The notes under the pieces: generated by a model | Told to the model about the DNA's origin: nothing | What the model saw: only the letters and a program-made list of their open reading frames with translations | Database searches by the model: none | Shown here: positions 51,462-57,718 of the stretch, piece after piece | How positions within the stretch are numbered: the first letter of the stretch is position 1 | How the letters are laid out: the number at the start of each line of letters is the position of its first letter | Translations under genes and position numbers: made by a program | From: Yoonia sp. | Lineage (GTDB): Bacteria > Pseudomonadota > Alphaproteobacteria > Rhodobacterales > Rhodobacteraceae | NCBI GenBank assembly: GCA_029250945.1 | Contig: JAQXEG010000010.1 | Span: 1 to 57,718, forward strand | DNA: 57,718 nucleotides | Reading direction: 5' to 3'

Positions 51462-52621
51462 GCCCAGTCGCCCTCAAAATCCTTGGGCACCAACAGGATA
51501 TCGCGATCCAGCGTGGTGACGTCCCGCCGCCCGCAAAGCGCCATGGTGGTATCAAGTTCCTTGTGGATCACCTCTAGCGATTTGGTCACGCCAGCCTCAC
51601 CCATTGCGCCTAGGCCATAGATATAGGCCCGCCCGATATAGGTGCCTTTTGCACCCATGCTGAGCGCCTTGAGCACGTCCTGACCCGACCGGATGCCGCT
51701 GTCAAAATGCACCTCGATCTGGTCGCCGACAGCGCGGACAATTTCGGGCAGGGCGCGGATCGAGGATATCGCCCCGTCAAGCTGCCGCCCGCCGTGGTTG
51801 GACACGATGATAGCGTCGGCACCGACGTCCACGCATTTTTGCGCGTCCTCGGCATCCAAGATACCTTTGATGATAAACTTACCTGCCCATTTTTCCTTGA
51901 GCTTGCGGACCTTGTCCCAATCAAGCGCGGGGTCGAACTGTTCTGCGGTCCAAGAATTCAGCGACGACATATCATCCACGGATTTCGCGTGGCCGACGAT
52001 ATTGCCAAAGCTGCGGCGCTTGGTTTGCAGCATCTCCAACCCCCAACGCCATTTGGTCGCAAGGTTCAGCAACGTCTTTGGCGTCAGCTTGGGCGGGGCG
52101 GTCAGCCCGTTCTTGATGTCCTTGTGCCGTTGCCCAAGGATTTGCAGATCAAGCGTCAGGACCATGGCCGAACAACCAGCGGCCTTTGCCCGTGCGATGA
52201 TGTTGTCGACGAATTCTTCGTCCTGCATCACGTAAAGCTGGAACCAGAAGGGGGCAGTGGTGTTGGCTGCGATATCCTCGATCGAGCAGATGGACATGGT
52301 GGACAAGGTGAAGGGCACACCAAATTTCTCAGCCGCCTTTGCAGCCTTAATTTCCCCATCAGCGGATTGCATGCCTGTTAGACCAACAGGGGCGAGGGCG
52401 ACGGGCATCGCCACGTCTTGCCCGATCATCTGACTGGCCGTCGTTCGGTTGGTCATATCAACAGCGACGCGCTGGCGGAGGCGGATCTGGTCAAAGTCAG
52501 AAGTGTTTTCGCGGAACGTTTGCTCGGTCCAACTGCCGCTTTCGGCGTAATCGTAAAACATCTTGGGCGCGCGCCGTTTGTGTAGGCGTTTGAGGTCGGC
52601 GATGTTTGTGATGATCGGCAT
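51458..52621 (-). CDS. lldD: FMN-dependent L-lactate dehydrogenase / alpha-hydroxyacid oxidase
   Basis: A 387-residue flavoprotein of the glycolate oxidase family. The N-terminal helix is IADLKRLHKRRAPKMFYDYAESGSW. FMN and substrate residues are in VALAPVGLTGMQ, FTLSTMSICSIEDIA, FWFQLYV, LTLDLQILGQRHKDIKNGL, FIIKGI and the active-site SNHGGRQLDGAISSI (catalytic His, Arg). HFDSGIRSGQDVLKALSMGAKGTYIGRAYIYGLGA binds FMN phosphate. It oxidises L-lactate or a similar 2-hydroxyacid at the membrane, passing electrons to quinone. The ATG follows AAGGG. Confidence 0.9.
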   Translation of the reverse strand: MPIITNIADLKRLHKRRAPKMFYDYAESGSWTEQTFRENTSDFDQIRLRQRVAVDMTNRTTASQMIGQDVAMPVALAPVGLTGMQSADGEIKAAKAAEKFGVPFTLSTMSICSIEDIAANTTAPFWFQLYVMQDEEFVDNIIARAKAAGCSAMVLTLDLQILGQRHKDIKNGLTAPPKLTPKTLLNLATKWRWGLEMLQTKRRSFGNIVGHAKSVDDMSSLNSWTAEQFDPALDWDKVRKLKEKWAGKFIIKGILDAEDAQKCVDVGADAIIVSNHGGRQLDGAISSIRALPEIVRAVGDQIEVHFDSGIRSGQDVLKALSMGAKGTYIGRAYIYGLGAMGEAGVTKSLEVIHKELDTTMALCGRRDVTTLDRDILLVPKDFEGDWA

Positions 52622-52696
52622 TTTGCGCACCCTTTGGGAAATTGGTATGTTTTGATTACCAATTATCGCGTGGTCGCGCAAGTTGTTCCCACCGGA

Positions 52697-52732
52697 GCCT
52701 CCGGCGGGAGTATTTGTAAAAAAGCGAAGCGG
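52697..52732. repeat. 36-bp interspersed repeat, copy 2
   Basis: GCCTCCGGCGGGAGTATTTG followed by TAAAAAAGCGAAGCGG, one base different from the copy at 37944-37979. It lies 3 bases beyond the end of trpA and 75 bases before the lldD start. Relative to the adjacent 3' end it is in the opposite orientation to copy 1. Confidence 0.7.
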
Positions 52733-52735
52733 TGA

Positions 52736-53527
52736 TTAGGCGCGGTGGGTGCCGTCGGCCAATGATTTGACAAAGGCCAGCACGTCAGCTGCACTTTCGC
52801 CCGCGCCGATTTTTTCCACGATGGCAGAGCCGACGACCGCGCCATCTGCGATTTTGGCGATATCCTCGGCGGCGTCAGGTGTTTTGATGCCAAAGCCCAC
52901 GATAACGGGCAGTTCGGTCTGGGATTTGATGCGCGCAACCTCGGGGGCGACGGCGTCAGCTTGGGCGGCGGCGGTACCCGTGATGCCTGTGACGGACACA
53001 TAATAGACAAAGCCAGATGTGTTTTCGAGCACCTTGGGCAGGCGTTTGTCGTCGGTTGTCGGTGTCGCAAGGCGGATGAAATTGATGCCAGCGGCTTGGG
53101 CCGGAATGCACAGTTCATCGTCTTCTTCGGGTGGCAAATCAACGATAATCAACCCGTCGATGCCCGCGTCTTTGGCCTCGGCCAGAAATGTATCAACGCC
53201 GCGCGAATAGATCGGGTTGTAGTAGCCCATCAGCACGATTGGGGTGTTGTCGTTGGTTTTACGCAGCTCGCGGGCGTATTGCAGTGTTTTCTGCAAATCT
53301 TGACCGGCTTCCAGCGCGCGTTGGCCAGCCAGCTGAATCGTCGAGCCGTCAGCCATTGGGTCCGTAAACGGCAGGCCCAATTCAATGATATCGACACCGG
53401 CAGCAGGCAATCCTTTGACGACCTCTAACCCGGTGTCATAGTCGGGATCGCCAGCCATGACATAGGCCACAAACGCCTTTTTGCCCGCGGCGTTGAGTTC
53501 TGCGAATTTGGTGTCGATGCGGCTCAT
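52736..53527 (-). CDS. trpA: Tryptophan synthase alpha chain
   Basis: A 263-residue TIM-barrel enzyme that cleaves indole-3-glycerol phosphate and passes indole to TrpB. Catalytic Glu is in [22 protein letters not shown] (also the phosphate-binding motif region). The catalytic Asp is in [46 protein letters not shown] and [10 protein letters not shown] complete the barrel. AAGGGGAC precedes the ATG. It is unlinked from trpFB, 6.7 kb away and on the other strand. Confidence 0.96.
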   Translation of the reverse strand: MSRIDTKFAELNAAGKKAFVAYVMAGDPDYDTGLEVVKGLPAAGVDIIELGLPFTDPMADGSTIQLAGQRALEAGQDLQKTLQYARELRKTNDNTPIVLMGYYNPIYSRGVDTFLAEAKDAGIDGLIIVDLPPEEDDELCIPAQAAGINFIRLATPTTDDKRLPKVLENTSGFVYYVSVTGITGTAAAQADAVAPEVARIKSQTELPVIVGFGIKTPDAAEDIAKIADGAVVGSAIVEKIGAGESAADVLAFVKSLADGTHRA

Positions 53528-53644
53528 GGCTGTCCCCTTAAATGTGGCCCTCGTTTTGGGCCAAAGGCGGGCGGAAATCAATGGCCCATTGCGCAAATGC
53601 CCAATGCGACCTAAGAACGCGCCAAGCTAAAAGGAGTGTGCGCT

Positions 53645-54742
53645 ATGGGTTTCAAGATGGGTATCGTGGGTTTGCCGAATGTGGGCAAATCGACCTTGTT
53701 TAATGCGCTGACGAAAACCGCCGCGGCACAGGCTGCGAATTTCCCGTTTTGCACGATTGAACCGAATGTGGGTGACGTTGGCGTGCCCGATGCCCGCCTT
53801 GATAAATTGGCCGCGATTGCCGGGTCCAAGCAGATCATCCCGACCCGCATGACGTTTGTCGATATCGCCGGTCTGGTAAAAGGCGCCTCCAAGGGCGAGG
53901 GGTTGGGCAACCAGTTTCTGGCCAACATCCGCGAATGCGATGCGATTGCCCATGTGCTGCGCTGTTTTGAGGATGACGATATCACCCACGTCGAGGGTCG
54001 CGTTGATCCCGTTGAGGACGCCGAGGTTATTGAAACCGAATTGATGCTCGCTGATCTTGATAGCATTGAAAAGCGTTTGGCCAACCTGACCCGCAAGGTG
54101 CGTGGTGGCGATAAGGAAGCCGTTGATCAGGTTCGGCTGTTGGAGCTGGCTAAAGTCGCGATTGAGGATGGCAAACCTGCGCGTACCTGCCAGATTGACG
54201 ATGATGATCAGAAGCAGTGGAAGATGCTGCAGCTGTTGACAACGAAACCGGTTCTCTATGTTTGTAACGTCGAAGAGGATAGTGCAGGCGAAGGCAACAG
54301 CCAATCCGCGCGCGTCGGTGAAATGGCCGCTGCACAGGGCAATTCCCACGTCGTGATCTCTGCCCGTATCGAGGAAGAAATTAGCCAGCTTGAAGCGGAT
54401 GAGGCCGAGATGTTCTTGGGCGAAATGGGGCTGGAAGAAGCGGGCCTAGATCGCTTGATCCGCGCTGGTTATGAACTGCTGCACCTGCAAACTTATTTCA
54501 CCGTCGGCCCCAAAGAGGCCCGCGCATGGACCATCCGCGAAGGCACATCTGCCCCGCAGGCCGCTGGCGTTATCCACGGCGATTTCGAACGCGGTTTTAT
54601 TCGGGCTGAGACGATTGCTTACGGTGATTTCGTGACCTTGGGCGGTGAAGGTCCGTCAAAAGAAGCGGGCAAAATGCGTGCCGAAGGTAAGGGATATATC
54701 GTCAAAGACGGCGATGTGATGCACTTCTTGTTCAACACCTAA
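53645..54742 (+). CDS. ychF: Redox-regulated ATPase/GTPase YchF (OLA1 family)
   Basis: A 365-residue Obg-family P-loop protein that prefers ATP and binds ribosomes. G1 is GLPNVGKST (residues 9-17), G3 is DIAGLVKGASKGEGLGNQFL, the G4-like motif is NVEED where canonical GTPases have NKxD (basis for ATP preference), and the C-terminal TGS domain is TYFTVGPKEARAWTIREGTSAPQAAGVIHGDFERGFIRAE. ATG at 53645 is set by AAGGAG at 53631-53636. Confidence 0.96.
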   Translation: MGFKMGIVGLPNVGKSTLFNALTKTAAAQAANFPFCTIEPNVGDVGVPDARLDKLAAIAGSKQIIPTRMTFVDIAGLVKGASKGEGLGNQFLANIRECDAIAHVLRCFEDDDITHVEGRVDPVEDAEVIETELMLADLDSIEKRLANLTRKVRGGDKEAVDQVRLLELAKVAIEDGKPARTCQIDDDDQKQWKMLQLLTTKPVLYVCNVEEDSAGEGNSQSARVGEMAAAQGNSHVVISARIEEEISQLEADEAEMFLGEMGLEEAGLDRLIRAGYELLHLQTYFTVGPKEARAWTIREGTSAPQAAGVIHGDFERGFIRAETIAYGDFVTLGGEGPSKEAGKMRAEGKGYIVKDGDVMHFLFNT

Positions 54743-54830
54743 GTGTCTTGCGCAAAGGGCGCTGTGAAAATGCGAGTTTTATCCGATCAGCCCCTTGCCC
54801 CCCCATTCACCTGTCGCTAAACGGGTCAGC

Positions 54831-54920
54831 GGAGACGTGGCCGAGTGGTCGAAGGCGCTCCCCTGCTAAGGGAGTAGGCCCGGAAGGGTCTCGAGGGTTC
54901 GAATCCCTTCGTCTCCGCCA
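54831..54920 (+). tRNA. tRNA-Ser (anticodon GCT)
   Basis: A 90-nt type II tRNA with encoded CCA. Acceptor GGAGACG pairs with CGTCTCC. The anticodon stem CTCCC/GGGAG holds loop CTGCTAA with GCT. The long variable arm is TAGGCCCGGAAGGGTCTC, and the T arm is GAGGG-TTCGAAT-CCCTT. It reads AGC/AGU codons. The DNA after its 3' end has the properties of acquired sequence. Confidence 0.97.
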
Positions 54921-55364
54921 CCACCCCTATATGACCATATAAATCATATTAATAAGGGGTTTTGAGGTTGGCGTAGAATGGGCTACCACACACGTTAACC
55001 ACACACGCCGACCACATACGCCCCCATATAACAAATGCTGTTGAATCACTTTAACATGTGAACGCTTTCGCCAGCCACATCGCATAGAGCAACTAATGCT
55101 CATAATGTTGTTGCTACCGAAGTATCCAGCCGCTGAGAAATCTTGTCATCTAGCTCACAGGTTTTCACAAACGTGCTTATCCCCTCGCTCAGCGGCCTGT
55201 GTGGTGCTGTTGGGGGCATACGCTGCCTTGCCATGAGTTCATGTTGAGTTGGTTCTCACAGGTCAATACAGAGCCTCTCATAGCCCTCTCAGAGGTCATT
55301 CTGTTGTTGTATAGGCCATCTCGCAATGACACTATTCATCAACTGATATGATGGGAGTTGGGTT
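54921..55364. other. Gene-free junction between tRNA-Ser and accessory genes
   Basis: No gene is supportable. The first part is AT-rich with a near-palindromic ATATGACCATATAAATCATATTAAT. Then comes GTTGGCGTAGAATGGGCTACCACACACG with repeated CACACGY units (ACCACACACG at two places). This resembles the attachment region in front of tRNA-targeted phage-type integrase genes in this group, but the integrase is absent. The remaining 250 bases lead into the next gene. Confidence 0.5.
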
Positions 55365-55871
55365 ATGGCTAATTGTGCAAGTTGTGGGAAGAAATTCAGC
55401 TTTTTTGAAAACAGTGTAGACCATGAGGGTAAGTTCTTTTGTCCTGCCTGCTTCGAACCAAAGAAAGCCGAGGTTGCACTGAACGCACAGCATCAGGAAG
55501 AGCGTAAAGCAGAGAAGTTATTAGCAATAGACGCTATCCTTGTTACCACAGAAACAGCCCCTAACCTTAACATCATCCAGCGCATTGAGATCGTTACCGC
55601 CGAATGTGCTTTCGGCATGAACATCTTCAAAGACTTGTTCGCAGGGGTTCGTAACATCGTTGGTGGTCGCTCTGAGGCTGTTCAGAAGACCATGCGTGAT
55701 AGCCGCAGGGCTGCCCTCTATGAGCTTAAGAAGGAAGCCTATGAAGTTGGTGCTAACGCCGTTGTAGGTGTGGACTTGGATTACGTAGAATTAGCTGGAA
55801 CTGGAAGCAGTATGGTTATGCTCGTGGCGAGTGGTACTGCTGTTGTGATTGAGACTGATGCAAATGACTGA
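55365..55871 (+). CDS. Zinc-ribbon plus YbjQ (DUF74) family protein
   Basis: A 168-residue protein. Residues 1-33 form a small zinc ribbon: CASCGKKFSFF and FFCPACFE (two CxxC pairs). A charged linker follows (QEERKAEKLLAID). Residues about 55-165 are a YbjQ/DUF74 heavy-metal-binding-like domain: ILVTTETAPNLNIIQRIEIVTAECAFGMNIFKDLFAGVRNIVGGRSEAVQ, EAYEVGANAVVGVDLDYVEL and MVMLVASGTAVVIE. YbjQ domains form a pentameric fold of unknown function. Low GC and codon use differ from the chromosome to the left. It overlaps the next gene by 8 bases. Confidence 0.8.
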   Translation: MANCASCGKKFSFFENSVDHEGKFFCPACFEPKKAEVALNAQHQEERKAEKLLAIDAILVTTETAPNLNIIQRIEIVTAECAFGMNIFKDLFAGVRNIVGGRSEAVQKTMRDSRRAALYELKKEAYEVGANAVVGVDLDYVELAGTGSSMVMLVASGTAVVIETDAND

Positions 55872-56481
55872 GGGCGTAGTTTATGTCCTAATTAACGATG
55901 CCTTTGACGGCTATCTGAAAATTGGAAAAACCATCAATCTTGAACAACGACTAAAACAGCTAGACAACACCAGCGTCCCTCTTCCTTTTCGCTGTGTATT
56001 CGCCGTCAAAGTCCCAGATATGGATGCGATAGAGCGACTTGCACATGGTGCTTTTGCCGACCATCGCACCCGATCGAACCGGGAGTTCTTTGAGGTAGAC
56101 CCATCAAGAGTAATCTCTGCGCTTAAAATGACTGGCGGAGTGGAGGTTACCCCTAGAGACGACATTGCTGCTGATGAGGAGGGTCTTGAAGCCTTAAAGA
56201 AACCGGTCAAACGTCGAAGGTTCACCCTATATCAAGCAGGGCTGAAAGATGGTGATGAACTTTCCTACTCCAAAGATGAGAACATTAAGGCCGTGGTTAT
56301 TGATGCCAAGAAGGTAATGTTTGAGGGCAAGGAAGAGAGCCTCAGCAGCAGTGCGCTCAAGTTGCTCCATCGAGACGGTTATAACTGGCAACAAGCTAAT
56401 GGCTGGACTTATTGGGCGTATGAAAATGAAACTATCGCTGAACGCCTTTCTAAAAAGCTAGAAGCGGATAGCGACACCTAA
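55864..56481 (+). CDS. T5orf172 (GIY-YIG-like) nuclease-fold protein with a C-terminal RAMA-like domain
   Basis: A 205-residue protein. Residues 1-85 match the T5orf172/MUG113 group of GIY-YIG-like proteins: GVVYVLIN...GYLKIGKTINLEQRLKQLDN, then PFRCVFAVKV, IERLAHGAFADHRTRSNREFFEV. Residues about 120-200 resemble the RAMA domain found beside restriction-modification enzymes: LYQAGLKDGDELSY, IKAVVIDAKKVMFEGKEESLSSSALKLL and NGWTYWAYENETIAERL. This suggests a nucleic-acid-cleaving or modified-DNA-sensing role. It is translationally coupled to the YbjQ-like gene and convergent with the SRA-HNH gene. Confidence 0.7.
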   Translation: MTEGVVYVLINDAFDGYLKIGKTINLEQRLKQLDNTSVPLPFRCVFAVKVPDMDAIERLAHGAFADHRTRSNREFFEVDPSRVISALKMTGGVEVTPRDDIAADEEGLEALKKPVKRRRFTLYQAGLKDGDELSYSKDENIKAVVIDAKKVMFEGKEESLSSSALKLLHRDGYNWQQANGWTYWAYENETIAERLSKKLEADSDT

Positions 56482-56518
56482 AACTGCTCCATGCGCTTGA
56501 TAATGCAACTAGCAGTCG

Positions 56519-57349
56519 TCACTCAATCTTCGCTAGTTTCTTTTCCTTTAATCGGATTAACATAGCCAGCCGCTCATCTAACTCGCTTCCCATAGCTCCA
56601 AAGTGTATTTCTCTGTGGGCATTGGGTGTTATTGCAGCGCAATTCGCTGGATGATCCAGCCCCCCGTCTGACAGCTTACGTATGTGATGAACTTCTAGAT
56701 AAGGCTCACCATTTGCCTTACGGAAGGGGGCATCCTTTCCTGTAAGTTCACAAACACCCTCTGCTCGACGAAGTACGTAAGCACGTATCTCCGAGCTACG
56801 CTGCCTTCTTATTTGCTTTGCCATCCGCCAGTTTTGAGTTTCTTGAGGGGCAACTGCTTTAAAGGCTGCTTGTCTCAGGTCATCAAAGTTCCGAGAGCTT
56901 ATTTCAGATACTTTTTCCTCGGCGTCACTGATCGTCGTTGGGTTGCAAGCGACAAGGTTAAATCGGATTGTCTTGCGTAAGTCATCATTCACATCTGGCC
57001 CCTGAGCAAAATCAATAGACGCACATTCAAACTCGCCTATGAACTCAACGGGCTTACCCTTCCCAGTGGCTTTAAACAGGAATAACTGCTTGCCATCTGA
57101 TATGTGGTCTCTGATGGCTTTGTTGCCACGAAGGAACTCCATGTCTCCAACTTGGCCTTGCCCAGTGTATAAGAATATACCTTCATCTTGCTGCCAGCCA
57201 TCTTCGTATCCATACGTTGCGCCACTATCGCCAGTGAAAAGGAATATGAAAGGATGAGAGCCACTTGGTGAAATACCACTTTGACGAGTTCCCCCATACT
57301 GGTCGTGAATATCTCTTGCCCGACTGTACTTCTCACCAACGATAAACAT
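56519..57349 (-). CDS. Modification-dependent HNH endonuclease with ScoMcrA-like SRA domain
   Basis: A 276-residue protein. Residues 1-145 match the SRA-like domain of ScoMcrA-type nucleases: GEKYSRARDIHDQYGGTRQSGIS, FIFLFTGDSGATYGYEDGW, FLYTGQGQVGDMEFLRGNKAIRDH and LFLFKATGKGKPVEFIGEF. This domain flips and reads modified cytosines. Residues about 195-265 are an HNH nuclease: RAYVLRRAEGVCELTGKDAPF, EVHHIRKLSDGGLDHPANCAAITPNAHREIHFG, with the HH and N-H catalytic/zinc residues. It is a type IV-like restriction enzyme candidate. The ATG at 57349 has AGAGG upstream; the longer frame adds 23 unlike residues. Confidence 0.82.
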   Translation of the reverse strand: MFIVGEKYSRARDIHDQYGGTRQSGISPSGSHPFIFLFTGDSGATYGYEDGWQQDEGIFLYTGQGQVGDMEFLRGNKAIRDHISDGKQLFLFKATGKGKPVEFIGEFECASIDFAQGPDVNDDLRKTIRFNLVACNPTTISDAEEKVSEISSRNFDDLRQAAFKAVAPQETQNWRMAKQIRRQRSSEIRAYVLRRAEGVCELTGKDAPFRKANGEPYLEVHHIRKLSDGGLDHPANCAAITPNAHREIHFGAMGSELDERLAMLIRLKEKKLAKIE

Positions 57350-57450
57350 CTCAGTACCTCTGCTTACTCGGGATAACCCCACGCACCCCGCCTCTGGGGT
57401 CAACGACATCACCATCACGCCTCGGGATCAAGTGTACGTGTACGTGGAAC

Positions 57451-57718
57451 TGTCTGACGTCAGCGCTTGTGGGTCCAAATAGCTTTATTTGCTAAGAGAG
57501 GGTTTGTTGCTCATCGTAGCCACTTATGAGTGGACGATGAGAAAGACAACGAAGAGCCGTGGCGAGAAGATCGTCAAAGACATCAAGCGTGCCACGCGTA
57601 AGCATTATTCATCCGAAGAGAAGATCAGGATCGTGTTGGATGGCCTGCGTGGCGAGGACAGCATTGCGGAGCTATGCCGTCGTGAAGGCATCTCTCAGGG
57701 CATCTATTACAAGTGGTC
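57451..57718 (+). mobile_element. IS3-family insertion sequence, left end, cut by the window edge
   Basis: TGTCTGACGTCAGC at 57451-57464 is the probable terminal inverted repeat, shared exactly with the remnant at 10008. The orfA start is 86 bases further in, compared with 85 in the remnant. Only the left 268 bases of the element are inside the window. The exact outer boundary is uncertain, since GTGTACGTGTACGTGG just before it could belong to it. Confidence 0.75.
57537..57718 (+). CDS. IS3-family transposase OrfA, N-terminal part
   Basis: Sixty codons, open to the window end: MRKTTKSRGEKIVKDIKR, then HYSSEEKIRIVLDGLRGED, then SIAELCRREGISQGIYYKW. The second and third parts are the helix-turn-helix of HTH_Tnp_1/IS3 OrfA, which binds the terminal repeats. 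In intact elements OrfB is made by -1 frameshifting at the end of this frame, outside the window. Confidence 0.88.
   Translation, partial: MRKTTKSRGEKIVKDIKRATRKHYSSEEKIRIVLDGLRGEDSIAELCRREGISQGIYYKW

Noticed and set aside
1..57718. CRISPR array
   Set aside because: No series of regularly spaced direct repeats was found; the only close repeats are the 12-nt pair at 7443-7476 and short CACACG units near 54990.

Overview
This 57.7 kb window is chromosomal DNA from a marine alphaproteobacterium of the Rhodobacteraceae (Roseobacter group). The evidence is a SAM/SAH-type riboswitch leader in front of metK (a class known from Rhodobacterales), the phoH-ybeY-corC-lnt-metK and rpsA-ihfB-lapA-trpF-trpB gene orders, an Irr-type Fur regulator, an NDUFS4-like complex I protein, and IS3 sequences of a kind common in this group. 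The amount of gene decay and IS debris resembles genomes such as Octadecabacter, but that genus assignment is an inference.

Layout. 1-7414: end of a taurine-type ABC permease gene, a NYN RNase/EEP lipoprotein pair, uvrB, an M29 aminopeptidase with a VOC protein and a broken GDPD gene, an NDUFS4-like gene and tRNA-Arg(TCT). 7415-10152: an accessory block bounded by IS3 remnants, holding a TetR regulator, its candidate 16-bp operator, and a flavin amine oxidase whose domains are circularly permuted behind a Tat signal. 10300-13729: two small proteins, an ICMT-like methyltransferase coupled to a photolyase-like protein, then degenerate DNA with a broken acyltransferase. 13801-22084: catabolic genes (enolase-superfamily enzyme, Zn-alcohol dehydrogenase, TetA-like MFS, enol-lactonase-like hydrolase; then an overlapping HAD/hydrolase/PLP-dehydratase operon ending in a deleted EEP gene) and an FKBP isomerase. 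22151-25899: fabA, fabB and fabI with a broken DoxX gene inside the cluster, and irr divergent from fabA.

25971-29934 is a second decayed zone (truncated RAYT transposase, AT-rich membrane protein, glycosyltransferase fragment, OmpA-like gene with two in-frame stops, frameshifted lipoprotein) around an intact miaB. 30006-46079 is mostly housekeeping: phoH, a TetR/MAPEG insert, ybeY, corC, lnt, riboswitch-metK, a BASS transporter, trmB, aroA, cmk, rpsA, ihfB, lapA, trpF and trpB. A structure-rich 210-nt segment lies in front of rpsA. 46089-54742 carries DUF2237, a serine hydrolase, a frameshifted DUF2332 gene, pth, rplY, an MFS protein, an L-lactate-dehydrogenase-type flavoprotein, trpA and ychF. 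After tRNA-Ser(GCT) the character changes: 55365-57349 holds a zinc-ribbon/YbjQ protein, a T5orf172/RAMA protein and an SRA-HNH modification-dependent nuclease candidate, and the window ends inside an IS3 orfA.

The most unusual objects are the permuted amine oxidase cassette, the reversed-order photolyase-like protein, the candidate defence cluster next to tRNA-Ser, and the pre-rpsA structured element. At least ten genes are broken by nonsense changes, small indels or deletions, clustered between intact housekeeping blocks.
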